This document shows positions 1 to 29,136 of a DNA stretch of 64,000 nt, piece by piece. The stretch is from Datnioides undecimradiatus (Eukaryota > Chordata > Actinopteri > Lobotiformes > Datnioididae). The notes beneath the pieces were generated by a model. The model was not told the origin of the DNA. It saw only the letters and a program-made list of their open reading frames with translations, and did not search any database. Numbering within the stretch: position 1 is the first letter of the stretch; each line of letters begins with the position of its first letter. The stretch covers positions 11,297,861-11,361,860 of the forward strand of contig WARS01000015.1 in the NCBI GenBank assembly GCA_008933995.1, given 5' to 3'. A program made the translations under genes and the position numbers.

Positions 1-1937
1 GCTGGCTCTTCCAAACCATTTTTGCATTTTGCTTCATTGAAAGTTAATGAAGTGGAGTAAATATGATCTTTCATGCTGAGATGCCTCTTCTTAGATGCAC
101 CGGCCAGACAAAATATGAAGATCATTCCAGATGACAAATACCTTTTACCGTATTCGGCATGCTGTCAAGGGACGCACGCATGTCATTTCTTTTGTGAGAC
201 TTCGATATGTCTAGTGTTGTGTGCCTTTCAGGAGAAAATGGGGCGTGTAAAGAGAGACAGGTCGCCTGTGAAGACTCTCTTCGTGCTGCGATTACAACAT
301 GTTTTGTATGTGGACTATACTGTGATTGATTGTACTTTGATGCAAATTACATTCATTGTGAACAGTTTTAAAATTTCAATATGATATTTCTTACTTGTAA
401 TCAACCCCCACTAAAATGAATATGGTCCACCGCACAGTGTCAAATTTGAAGTTTTTATCTAACCTATAGAGGTGATGATGACTAAAAGTGATGCCTAATG
501 TAGTGAACAATATTTTTTAAAACAATTATTGAGAGATTTCAGACACAGAAACACATTTATTACATTTTTGTTGTTAGTCACAACAATAAATACTGGTTAA
601 ATAAAATTCAGACCATTGAAACAGTTGTTATTACTTTTATTTTCTTTACTAGCAAAAAGACCAGTCCATTTACAGCAGATAATAAAAAAGCGCATTTCCT
701 CAAGTTTTTGCTGCAGTATATCTGTTTTGAGTCTTTCTCTTAATAGTTTCATTTGATCTATTCATTGGAAACCCTGAGTTTCAAACATATAAGCCTCTAC
801 ACCAACCAAAGATACAGCAACACAATGGCATACTGCAGTACTGAAATTCTCATGTGTCAAGCTCTACTTACCAGATGGCAGAGTCCACTGCTCTGGTAAC
901 TTTACTGGGACAGATCTTTGTTCCCCGAGTTTTATTACATTTTGTGTGTTAAATTGACCATCTGGTTAAACAGCATTTCAGTGTTAGGAGTGGCATGAGT
1001 GGCATCATGAGCGTTGAAAAGGAGGCCTTAGCACTGAGAAATGCCTCTGAACGACTTTGGAAAAACTAGAATTATGAGTCAGTTCTGAAGTTTTATAATA
1101 AATGTATTTTATATGTTTAAAAAAATCAGACCAAAAAAATAAAAGATACAGTTCAGATGGATTATATGGATACTAACCTGACAGAGAGTAGCCAAAAAGT
1201 TGTCTGGTCCTGAAACTATTGACTCTCACTTTACTCGTAAGACTATTACCAATGACTGCTGCACAGAGGAGGAAGTCTTGGGGCCTGGATATCTGTGATA
1301 GAGAGGCAAACGCCACTTGCCTTTCAGTGTGCCTCACGGATCTGATGGCTTCACTGGAAGACCTAAAACACTGGTTATTGCCCAAAATGATAGCTGATGG
1401 GTTTCAGTATTACATGCATACACTATGTCATGTGGATGTCTGAGGCTTATGTAGGCAGAATGAATCCAGAATAGGAAGGGCAGACTCAACCACTACCAAT
1501 AAAACTATATAGGGTCTATATTTTATGGGGGGTGTAAGGGCCTAAAAACACTCAAAAAGCACCCAAACAAATCAAAACCATGGACACTTAGGAAGGTCCA
1601 CAGATTTCAAAGCTCCTCAATCGCCAGAAACAATCCAAAAGAAATTTAATCAATGAAGTTACAACCCAAAGACAAGACAAAGAGAACTGTGTATCTTCAG
1701 CATGATTCAGTGATGTATTACATTGCATGTGTTGTGTTAAATGTTTGGTCACAATTCAGAATGTGTGTGAAGTATTGAAATGCAGGTCTTGCATGACTGT
1801 GATGGATAAGATCGACCATGATGCGACATTTCCAAGAAGAATATGAGACGCAGTAAAAGTTTGGTAGCCCTTTTCCAGGAGGAAAGGAGAGAGCCAGTGA
1901 GAGTGGAAGTGAGAGATGAGAAGAAAGATGATGAAAA

Positions 1938-1978
1938 GTGTGTGTGTGTGTGTGAGAGAGAGAGAGAAAGAGAGAGAG
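1938..1978. repeat. (TG)n(GA)n compound microsatellite
   Basis: A short TG tract is followed directly by a GA tract with one interruption. It produces spurious Arg/Glu-rich and Thr/His-rich open frames on the two strands. Confidence 0.9.
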
Positions 1979-3421
1979 CAGTACACCAAAGAGAGAAAGA
2001 CACCGGTGTAGAGAAGAGAAAGACAAACATTCAGGGAAAAAAGGGAAACTTATATAAAAGTGCTGTAAGGAGCTTATCGCTCATATGATAATCATCATTC
2101 AATTTGATCGGTTGGCAGATAGAAGGTCAAGAAGGCAGCTAGTCATAATTGTGCCTCCCAGCTCGGCCCGACTGAGTCATTTCAGGTATTGGGTATCGTG
2201 TGCATCTATATGTGTGTTTGCGTGTACTTCTATCTCTGTGAGGACCAATTTGAATTGTAGACCTTGACAGCAAGGACATCTTTTGAAATGTGGGGACATT
2301 TTGGATCTAGGTTTGGTTAGTTGTGGGGTTATATGAGGTCCTCAAGTGTAAAGGTAAAAACATGTATGTGTGTCTATGTGTGCGAGTGAGAGAGAGATAG
2401 AGATAAATAAAAAGATAACGTTTAAAACAAATGAGATTATATCCAAGTCCACGCTAAGCTGTAGTTGACATTATCATGGATAAAATAAATCATGTCTGTG
2501 CGTATGCAAATTTTATGGAACAGTACCTTTTGTCATCAGTTATACATGTCCATAACAAAGCCACATTTCTTTGTGATATTTGGAGTTAAACCCAGCCAAA
2601 GGCTCACCTGTTGTCTTTGAAATGGATGTTTCTGTCTTTAAAGTGTTTCTGGGCTAGTCAGCATCGTTCAACCTGCATTTTGAGACTATGAGGTAAAATC
2701 TTCATATGGCCAAAGTCATCAAGTCACCTCTGGGTGCACCTGGTGATAATAATAATGAACTGCAGAGGGTTATGTGTCACAACTGTTATTAACAGTCAGT
2801 TACTTATTTTGTTTGTACTTTGTTTGTAGGTTTATATTTCATAAACATCTCACAGTCAATAAAATACAATGAAAGGATGTAAAGGTACTGACATGTCCTG
2901 CCCATTTGTGTCAAATTTAGATCAGTGGACTGTACCGGCCACATAGCAAGGGTCTTCAGCAGTGGGAATTAATTGGCTCTAGTATACACACAAAACAAGT
3001 CTTACATGAGAACCTAAGACAGGCGGGTTAAAAAGTCCTAGGGAATTGTATCCTGCTGCTGTCTTTCTGTAGGAGGTCATGTAATTGTTACTGTCCTTCG
3101 ACAATGACAAAACTAAGGTTTGGCAGTTTTCATCAACTTGTTTTTTTTTCAGAATTAATGTTAATTCTCTAAGAAAACAACAGTATGATTTGTGATTTCA
3201 TATTGTCACCATTATACACATATACACATATAAAAAACACTTTGTCACTATGTCCACAATCAGTAAGAAGCTTCATTTGTCATCACTCTCTAAAGGTTAA
3301 GTCCAACTACTTTGCTTTATTTCTTTACAATGTATGCTATCTAAAGAGATTTATGTTCTCTTTTGCATTATTTGCTAAACTGAACAATGAACTGCAGGTA
3401 ATGACTTTTTTCTTAGTTAGG

Positions 3422-3424
<3 letters not shown>

Positions 3425-3458
<34 letters not shown>
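3425..3458. repeat. (TG)n microsatellite
   Basis: About 17 TG units, followed by degenerate TG/CATG repeats to about 3486. The tract explains the Cys/Val open frames in this interval. Confidence 0.9.
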
Positions 3459-3463
<5 letters not shown>

Positions 3464-4856
3464 CATGTGTGCATGCATGTGTGTGTTTGGCTAGGAGAGA
3501 GGAAGAGGCGCAGGTGGTGCGTTTCAGGCATGGAAAGGCTTTGGAGACTCTGTTCAAACCACCAGGGACCAAAAGAAAAACATTTTTACCTCAGTTCTTC
3601 GTATTTTCCTGTCTCGTTTTTCTCTTTTTCTCATGCTCTTTTCCTCTTTGCTCTATGTTCTTTTTTTCCTTTTTGTACTCCTTCCCTCTCAGAGTTCCTC
3701 TTTATGAAAGTTGTGTACACATAGCTCCATCTAGTGGCTAATTACAGACAGGAGTTTCAGTCATCTTCTCACAGTGGTGGATCGTAAAGAGGTATATTAT
3801 TGTTACTAGTCAGAAAACCACTGACCTGCGATTTGACACATTTCAGACTTGGGCAGTATTTTAACACATCATATACCATATATCATAATACCTTTGCAGT
3901 ATTAAAGTTTTCCTGTCATATGAACATGAATGTAAATATATTCTTTTAAAGGAATTTAGTTATTTTGTATGGTTTGTGCTAAAGCTAAACTCACAGGCTG
4001 CTGGCTATAGCCTCACAATTAGCCTACAGATGTGAGATTATTATCAATCAGCTCTTCTTACTCATGGAAAGAATGTATTGAAGTATTACTTAGTGATTGT
4101 TTAATGTCATAAACAGACATCTACATATGCATGATCTTTAGAAAAGGAACAAGATTTTTATCAGAAGTATTCTGGTTTCTGTTTTGTGTTTCTGTGAAAG
4201 CAAAAGCATTAGCTCTGACTGTTCAGCAACAAATTGCAGATAAAAACACAGCATTCTGCAGTAGCCAAAAATATGGATTAGCATATTATGCATCTTAAGG
4301 CAACTACCCATGTTGTCATTCTCTCAGTTAGTGGCACTACAAAAGTATGAGGTTTAGAGTAATTGATTACAGTGAAGTTCTTTGGACCTTGTAATTTGGC
4401 ACAAGAAAGAAATTATTAGGTTGTTTTGATCACATAAAGATGCAAAAAAACAGTGAATAACATCTCATCTAACAACTCTCTGTTAAAGATATTCCTCCCC
4501 TCCCAACTTCCTTTTCTTTTACAGACCCACCCTTGTTTTCTGTTCTGCTCTTTCTCACGGTTCCTCCACTTGTTCTTCTTCCTCTGTCTCCCTCCCTTGC
4601 TTTCGTTTCCTCCCTGCCCTGCCTCTCACTCTCTTATTGTCTCATTTTTCTCCCTCCACCTCCTCTCTCTGCCGTGGGCAACCCGGCTGTGATGCTGTTT
4701 TAGATCCACTGGAGGGATAAGTGTTGGAGCAGAACAGACTCTGCTGTTCCTGTATGAGAGAGAGAGAGGGAGTGTGTACATGTGCATGCATTTGTCTGAG
4801 TGGGATGTGTGTGCATGAGTGCCAAACACCTGAGGACGTTCTTAAGATATTTTCTC

Positions 4857-4858
<2 letters not shown>

Positions 4859-4923
<65 letters not shown>

Positions 4924-4934
4924 CAGCAGCAGCA
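4859..4934. repeat. (TG)n microsatellite with short (CAG)n tail
   Basis: An uninterrupted TG tract of about 30 units is followed by four CAG units. It is the longest simple repeat in the window and likely to be length-polymorphic. Confidence 0.95.
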
Positions 4935-7079
4935 AAGACAAGCGTCACCTGAACACCCCAGGACTCTCCTAATGTGTTTATTCGTCACACTGTGTGTGAG
5001 TATCAGGTGTTTGCCCACGGGTTTCACCAAGGGATACAAATGTTTGCCTTGCAGCAGCTCTTGATCTATCTATATAGCTAACTAGCTAGCTTAAGGAAAA
5101 TCTTAATGCTACAAACAAAGCAATGTCTACATGTGAATCCTTCCCCAGTATCTTGGCTGTGATCGCTTCTATGAATTAATTTTCCTGTGTATTTTTAACC
5201 ATCAGTTGCACAAGACGTGGCAATGTCCATCCACAACTTTGGTCCAGACTACAATGTCTCAACAACTATCAAGTCTGTTGTCATGAACATCTTTACAGAC
5301 ATTCTCGGTCCCTGCAGGATGAATCCTTCAGACTATGGTGACCCTCATACTTTTCCTTTTCTGCCAGTAGGGAGTTAGTGTTTTCACACTAAAAACCTGC
5401 TGAACATCAGCATATTAGCATTGCACTGCAAGAGTGTTACCGTGCTGCTGTTATATCTTTTAACTCAAAGAGCTGCTGAAATTAAGCAAACAGTGGGTTA
5501 TGATAAGTGGACCTCTTTGTCCAGGAGAGGTAGCAGCAATACCTAAAAAACGTACCATGACACTGCCACAAGACTCAGCATACTTACTTCTCAAAACCTT
5601 ACTCTTTTCTCTTTGTCTAACCACTACATCACCAATCTATCTGATTTCGCCTCCAGACCAGTCCTAACCATAATGATTATTGCAAAAAACAAGCAAACAA
5701 ACAAAAACACTTGATTGACCCATGATCAACTAGCATCTACTTACAGTGCTTGGTCTGTATTTAATCATGTGAAGACAATTTAGAAATAAGTGTTTAAAAA
5801 TGGTAAACTGAAATGATAAGCCATCATCAAAATACATATAGGTGACAAATTAAATTAATATTTAATTATATTTAATATGAAATGTATAATGAATATGTTC
5901 ATTAACAATACATATGACATATGAAACATCATTATTGTTCTATATGATATTTCATATTCAAATGGTAAATATTTAGTGTTCTGTCTGCTCCCTTTGTGCC
6001 ACTGTGCTGTCATCTGTGCAACTTGTGGTTCATAGTAGTTTCGATGGGTGAATGATGGTTAGATTGTTGGTTTGTCAAGCCGTGGGGTTGGTTCAGTGCG
6101 AAGATGTTGCCTTTGGAGACCCCTTGTTACCTCCAAATCCCCAGAACCAAAGTTGTATAATAAGTTATCAGGCATAAATATAATGAATCAAACTATATAT
6201 GTGCAATGTATAGAAAGTAGAACCACAAAATATGATCTGACCTGGGAGAAACCATTTATAATTAATTAATAATTTCTGAACACCTCCAACTACCGTATTT
6301 TTTTATGTGTATATTCATTAGAAGTTGAAGTAGTTGACTTGATAGATTAAGTCTGAACAGAAATCTGACAAAACCAAAACAGTATAGACAGACAAAAAAT
6401 AAATAATAATGATATGAACATAGTCTAAGGTGATCGTTTTATAAACTATAGTTTTGGGGGGGCTGTAGTTTTTGTTGACATAAAATTACAAGTAGAAGGA
6501 ATGCTGGCTGCCATCACTTCAAAAAGCAATACTAACTGGTTAAATATTCTGCTGTTGACATGAACAACTGGCCTTTTTTGTCTGTTTTGTAATGATGACA
6601 TTTACGACAGTACCTGAAGGCATCATTAGTGTGGTGGGAGAGGCTGGTTTGTTGACTGGTTGACTGACTCAGAGCTTCGTTTCTATTATAGCTGCAACAG
6701 GCAAGCGAGCTAGCTGACCCATCAAGAGTTAAAGCTATTCATTTGATCAGATGTCAATAATGTAACTCTGGTAGTCCAGTTGATGCCGCAGGTTTCGGCA
6801 CAAGGAGATGTTTGCCTGCAGATGAATTTCTAGCTATCAGACCATTGTTTAACGGACGCGGTTTTAGCTAGCATTAGCTTAAGTTAAGATTGACAGATAG
6901 ACGCCTGAAGTTCCTCCGGAGTGAGATGGGCAACACCAGGCTGACCAGAGGTAGCTTATGTAGCAGGTTAGCCAGCTGAGTACGACGTGGAAATAACGCT
7001 TCCAGATGGATTTCAAGCATAAAAGACATTGCTATTCACTCGGAAAGTTGTTTAAGTATTGATCTTAAAGATCTGAAGC

Positions 7080-7193
7080 AGCAGTGTCGCAGGGCGTAGC
7101 TGTCAAACTCTCGCCCGTCCTGGCTGCAGCACTGGCCTAAGCGAGCTAGCAGCAAGCTAGCGAGCTAGCTGCACGTCTGGCTCCTCTTCCCAA
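7080..7193 (+). other. jak2: Candidate JAK2 non-coding first exon and promoter region
   Basis: The sequence is more CpG-rich than its surroundings, contains repeated AGCTAG words, and ends at a strong donor (CAA|GTAAGT, intron starting at 7194). It lies 2.3 kb upstream of the first JAK2 coding exon, which has its own acceptor near 9531. Vertebrate JAK2 genes commonly start translation in exon 2 after a non-coding exon 1, so this is a plausible transcription start region. The 5' boundary is not visible in the sequence. Without transcript data the exon is inference. Confidence 0.45.
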
Positions 7194-9546
7194 GTAAGTC
7201 TTTACTCTACATTAATAACTTGTTGACGGCTTTATACAGTTTATTATTTCAAAGTGCACACACATACACGTGAGCCACTCAGTTCAATTCATTTGCGTAT
7301 TCTGTTGTGTATGGCAGTCCACGTTAACTCATACAGAGTTGCGTTTGTGAGGCTGCTAGCCCTAAGTTAATCTACTGAAGCTAATGGTAGCGCAAAAGAT
7401 CACGGCCTTCATGAGTTTGTTGAGCTGCTAAGTTTTCTGATATTAGGTCGGATATATCCGCTTTAACCGTGGATTTGCAGTTTGCTATGTGACATAACAT
7501 CCTTTAGGTGAGCACTGAACATGCCATAGCATCAAACAGCGTCCAGGCACTTGAGCATTTCTTCCTTTAGTTTTCTCTCACTCAGGCTTGAATTAACCTT
7601 GTTACATTTGTCCATTGCCCAAAATTAAATCCCACTACGTAGGTTTTTTTTACATTTTAAACATGGTTTTGTGCTTATTTTCCTGCCCCTGAATTTGCTC
7701 ATTTTGGATCTTCAATGTAAAACCCTGTCTAAAATAATGGGAGGTGTCTTGTCAGGCATCCTTTGTGCGTTTTGCAGAAGTTTAAACAATACACCAAATC
7801 CACTAATGTCAGAGGTGCCACATCCTCTTTCAGCTTCTCTGTGGGAAATGTCATTACACCTAACTGCATGCTGGAGGTTTCAGTTAAGCCTTGCTCTGCT
7901 CACAGACCTGCATAAGTGAATCAATTCGTTGATGGAAGGAGTAATTGATTGACACAAAATCATCAATTTTGATGATCAGCTGACAGTTTGTCACTTGCCA
8001 ACTGATACGCTGAGCATGCAACATTTTCACTTCCTCAAATGTAAGGATGTGCTGATTTTCTCTGTCCTGTTTTGTTGTAAATTGAATCTCTTTAGACTGT
8101 TAAAATTTCCTTGGAATCCTGCAGGATCTGAGAAATTAGGATGGAGATTTGCAGTTGTATACACTAATTCAACTGTAGATTAAGGGAAAAAATTACAGCA
8201 AAAGAAAATAATCAGACTCACCTTTAACTGCTCAGTTGCATTTAGATATTTTACAATTTTGAATCAAGGTGAATGTGGTTTAACTTTTACGGACACGGAT
8301 TGACTGAAAAGATTTATGAATATCAAGATGAAAACAAATCTACAAATTTATTTAAACATTACAAGAATATAAAAAGCATCATAATTAAGAGGATGAGTAT
8401 TCACCAAGTCCCAAAGTCAAGATTATAGCCACAGCTTAGCACATCTGGACGCCGTGCTTTTCTTTTTGCCGTTGTCCCACAAAGGTGCAACAGTTTGTTG
8501 TTTGCACTCCCATCTCGGCCGTAGAAACCTGGACTCTTCAGAGTTGCCATAGACCTGTTGGTGTCCGTCCTCACAAAAGTACTCTATTTTAGAGGACGTC
8601 TGCTCAAGGCAGACCCGAACAATAACCTGTTTTGTTATTTTTTTTTTCTAAATTGTGTTGCATTTATTTTCACATGCAGAAAAACACAGCAGAAAAAAGC
8701 CTAACTACAACTGCTGTAATTTAGTGTTGTGAAACATAAAATGGGGGTTTATTACCGCAACAAAATTCATGATTTTCATGATTGTTAGGGTGTCATCTTA
8801 TTGCAGTATATCTCTAACCTGCCATTTCAGTTTTTTCAATGCTATTTCATGTTTATGCTACTGGAAGAAGGAATGTAGGGAAATTTTCGATACCTTACCA
8901 GTCTGATAAGTAGTTTTTAATTGACGTGAGCTGCACTTATATGTAAAAGTGAGGATGGGACCAGTGCAATGACTAAGCTGATGTATTCTCAATTACATGT
9001 GTGGAAGAAATACAACACCCGTAATTCAGCTCTCAGTTTGATATAATACTCTCTTTGTGGCAGGAGACGTAGGGATGGGCTGAATAGCAGCTTTTTGAAT
9101 GAGGGAATTTGATTACACTGCTTTGCGTCTGCTAAGTACAAAATGTTTACATCTCCCTGTAAGAATTGTGTGTGTATAGACTCTGATCCAAGTAAGCCCA
9201 AGTAATTATAGAGAAAATTTGAAAATGCAGACAACGTCTTGCAGCAGGGTTAAAAATCCCAATAGTTTCACAGTGAAGCTTCTGTGACTGTGTTTGATAA
9301 GTCTCGCTAAGACTAGGCCTATTTTTGAATTAGATTTACGGATTTTATAACCTTTCCAGACAATGGGTCCTCTGCACTGCAGCTTTATATAACACTTGAA
9401 TCTTGATAACAGTTTATGCAACAGTTGAGAGCATGTACCATCACTGATGACGATATTTAATTCATCACACTTTGCTGAAAAGATAAAAGCCGTCATTCTG
9501 TCTCTTGACTTTTTGTATCTCACTTATTGAAGGTTGCGTGTTGTTA

Positions 9547-25850
<16,304 letters not shown>

Positions 25851-27908
25851 AGAGGAAAATCACCCAAAGTGCCGTGCTCCTCTTCAACCGAGTCGCTCTT
25901 AATGTTGTTGCCCTGTTTGTGGCCAAAAGGACAAAGGCCAAATGGAGGTCTTTCTCATGCTGTGTGCCAGCACATGGCAAAGCAGATTGTGACTGAAAGA
26001 GTTGTGGTTCCGAAAAAAAGACCAGCTTAAAAACTACTGCCAAGGTGCCTTTAAAGCAAGGCACTCAACCCCCGTTTCTTCAGTGGAGCGGCTTAGTGGC
26101 CGGCAGCAGGATGGAAATGTAAGCTTGGATTCAAGGAACTGAGGAAGATGATGTCGCTGGGGAAAAAAAAGCAAAGTGTCCAGTCACACATCCCGGATGA
26201 GGTTTTAAAAGAAGAGTTCAAGAGTTTGTGAAGACTGTGAGTAGATATTTTCCAGGCCTGAAGCTAGAGAAGCTTGTGTCAAACAAGTTCTTTGTGTGTA
26301 TGCGCATGTGTGAGAGACAGAGAGATAAAGAGTGTGTGTTGCGTCCGTACAAACAGCTAGCAGGGCTAGCTCTCGCCATCCCCATTTCCCTTCACCTAAA
26401 GAAAAATGGACTTAGTGTTTTCTATGTAAGTGTGTACAGTATATACCAACAGTACATTTGTGTACATATGTCCAGAAAATTTTTTTTATAATTTTATAAA
26501 ATGGAAAATATAGTAAATACTATATTTGAAATGCCAGCAATGTGTCAGTGTAAATTAAGTACATACAAAGGTGATTTAAAAATCTGTTGTTTTATGTTTT
26601 CATTGTGAGAGGTGGTGTGAAAATTAAAGAGCACATTAATTCAACAGTGTACGCGTTAAGCAAATTCTTGTTGCCTGTCGTCTGCCTTCGTCATTTCCAC
26701 AGAATTCCACATGAATTCATGGGCAGTTGAAACAGCACATTGTATACTATGAACAGTGTTTTGAAATTAAGAAAAAAATGAGAAGAAATTACACAATTAA
26801 CAGCAGAATAGAGAAGATTTATCATTAGAAACACGTGCTGTATGTGTCTTAAAATGCATTAAAATCTGAAGCATGTCCGACTTTGATTTTGTTGTTGAGG
26901 GCTGGAAAATGATACAGATGGGGTTAATGTAGCATGCTCAAGATACCTGTATTGTTGACAAGTAGTGTACCTCTTTCATCATGAATGCTTTACTTCTGGA
27001 GTAAACTGGATTAAAGGGAACTTGGAGATTAGTTTACAGTGAGTCCAGTGTATATGCTCCAAACTGTAAGAGTGCCTCTTACAAAGAACTTAAGTTGAGC
27101 ATCAAGTTAACGCAAGCTGAATTATCCAGCTCCCGATTCAAAACAGGTGTTCTTTTACCTCCACACTGTACAAATACCTTTGGGCATATCAGCGTCTTCA
27201 CTAATTTCAGAAATGTTGTCCAGTAAGTTGAGTCTCGTTGCCTTAAAAGGTTGCGACCAGACAGACTTCAGGCAATTATCAAAGTACTGAGGGATTTGAG
27301 GTCTTTCTTATTGTTACAGGTGTGTAGTTGAAGCTGTTGTCCAAACAACACTGTGGAGCACAGGGAAACCATTTGAAACATCTCCATTTGCATTTGTTGA
27401 AAAAAAAAAAATTCTGTCCCCTAGGGGGGCATGACAGAAAATAATTGAGAGCCACTGAATTATAGAGACCATGGGTTAGGGGCATGTGAAGGGGTTTTCA
27501 CCCGATGTTAGAAAGAAATTATGAAAAGATATCTAGCAATAAATACAACAATGACTATTTTTAAATCAAAAACTAAAATTAAATCTGTAACTTCAATCTG
27601 CAGTGGAAAATAAAGGAACGGCACTACTCAGTACGAAACCAAATACTGGGAATAATTTATTTAATGTTACATGATGCTCCTACTCTATTACATTTCACTT
27701 TTATACTTTTCAGTGATCTTTCCACTCCAGTATAAAAAAAACCATCAAATTTCTTTCCATGTTAATATTACTTGTAGGTAAGTTAAGTGTTTTTTTTCTG
27801 TAAATCAAAATTATAAGATGGTAAATGAAAAGTATTCAAATTTAGAGACAATAAGTAGAAATCGTGACAAATTATTTTTTAACAAAAACATTTACTTTTG
27901 GCTATTAA

Positions 27909-27961
<53 letters not shown>

Positions 27962-28200
27962 TACTCTCTATATATGTGTATGTATATTGATTTTCTTCTG
28001 GTTTCAAGTAGAAAGCTGCAAAAATCAATCCAGCTATAAAAACACAGTCTGATCTCTTCATAAACAAACGTTGTCTTTTTTTCAGTATTATCAATTCGTT
28101 TTTTGCCCATATGAGAAGACCTTTATTTTTGTAATTAGCTTACTCTTGGTATAAAGGCAATAATTGATATATGGATAGAAATAACAACCAGCGACGTTTT
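25851..28200 (+). other. JAK2 3' UTR and JAK2-SLC16 intergenic region
   Basis: JAK2 3' UTR sequence follows the stop at 25848-25850. A possible ATTAAA poly(A) signal lies at 26622-26627. The remainder is AT-rich and contains the (TA)n microsatellite. I looked for the relaxin/INSL genes that flank JAK2 in mammals and saw none. Confidence 0.5.
27911..27958. repeat. (TA)n microsatellite
   Basis: About 24 uninterrupted TA units between JAK2 and the SLC16 gene. The tract is self-complementary and can form a cruciform. Confidence 0.95.
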
Positions 28201-28554
28201 ATTCTGAAACCCGGAAGTTGCGTATGCTGCGGATCAGCTGCAGCTTAATGAAAGCCAAGGGTGTCTGACCGGTGGTGAACGTCGGCATCTCTGATCACCG
28301 TTAATAGTTCACAGCTGGTGAATGAGTCCAGCTGAGTGCTGTCAGGCTTGTTTGTTAAATGTAGAGAAAAGGCGCAGAGATACCGCAAACGTCCCCGTTC
28401 GTTCTCCTTTATTTGATGTCGATAGCGATTTTTACCTTAAACTTCAGAATAAGAGCGCGGTATGAATCCAGTGCGAAGTCACCGCAGTACAGAAGGACCA
28501 GGGAGCTCGTAGCAGAGACCCAGATACTATGCTGAGGACGACAGGAGCCGGGCG
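28200..28554 (+). other. Candidate SLC16 promoter and non-coding first exon
   Basis: A locally GC- and CpG-enriched block ends at a GT donor (GGGCG|GTAAAG, intron starting at 28555). It is upstream of the coding exon that begins after an acceptor near 29102. It contains no convincing coding sequence, so I read it as a 5' UTR exon. The start of transcription is not determinable from sequence. Confidence 0.4.
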
Positions 28555-29136
28555 GTAAAGGAACAAAAACGTGAGCTTGAAATTTCTATAACTTTTATAT
28601 ATATACTTTTGCTGTTTAGCATAGCTTGTTGAGTTAGCCAGGACGATATTTTTTAATCTGAGCGAACAGTTGTGCGGGTCAACGTTTCGTGCAGAGAAAC
28701 GGAGAAAGATCATTTGAAATGTCCCACCTTTCTCTCGGTGTTCACTTATGTTTATTCCATTTTTAGAGTAGCAAAACTGCATTTTATAGTACTACTGGGG
28801 TTGGACTGGTTATTGTAATATTTATTCTCTTGTTCTACATGTACAGAACAAATATTGTTCATACATGGAGAAACAAATATTGAATAAAATGACGGACATA
28901 TAACTGAGCTGTCACTGTGCAAGTCCAGTCTCACCAAATGCCAAACAACACAGCTTTATATTGTCTGAATTACAAGAAAAGTATGGTTATCAGTTTAATC
29001 TGTCTGACACAGTTTCTCAATGCTGCTAGTTCATGTATGTATGAACAATTTGCATGTTCGTTTCCATGAGCCCTGCCCTGCCCGTTCATGTCATTCAACA
29101 CAGGCAGGAGAGCAGCCTGCAGAGAAGCTGGTGAAG

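Larger units (their letters stand above)
1..7080. other. Gene-poor 5' flank
   Basis: I recognise no conserved coding exon here on either strand. The open frames are short, and many run through simple repeats (TG, GA and their complements), so they are not credible genes. The stretch is AT-rich and holds three microsatellites, listed separately. It could include the 3' UTR of a gene lying to the left of the window, but no conserved domain supports that. The last few hundred bases become richer in CpG and run into the candidate JAK2 first exon. Confidence 0.6.

Noticed and set aside
1718-5064. Long Cys/Val, Thr/His and Arg/Glu open frames
   Set aside because: They are translations of TG, AC and GA microsatellites with no conserved residues.
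1-7000. Relaxin/INSL or other JAK2-neighbour genes expected from mammalian synteny
   Set aside because: No Cys-patterned hormone exon or other conserved peptide was found in either flank of JAK2.
28444-28782. Minus-strand 112-codon frame at the SLC16 5' end
   Set aside because: It overlaps the probable SLC16 promoter and non-coding exon on the opposite strand and has no similarity I recognise.
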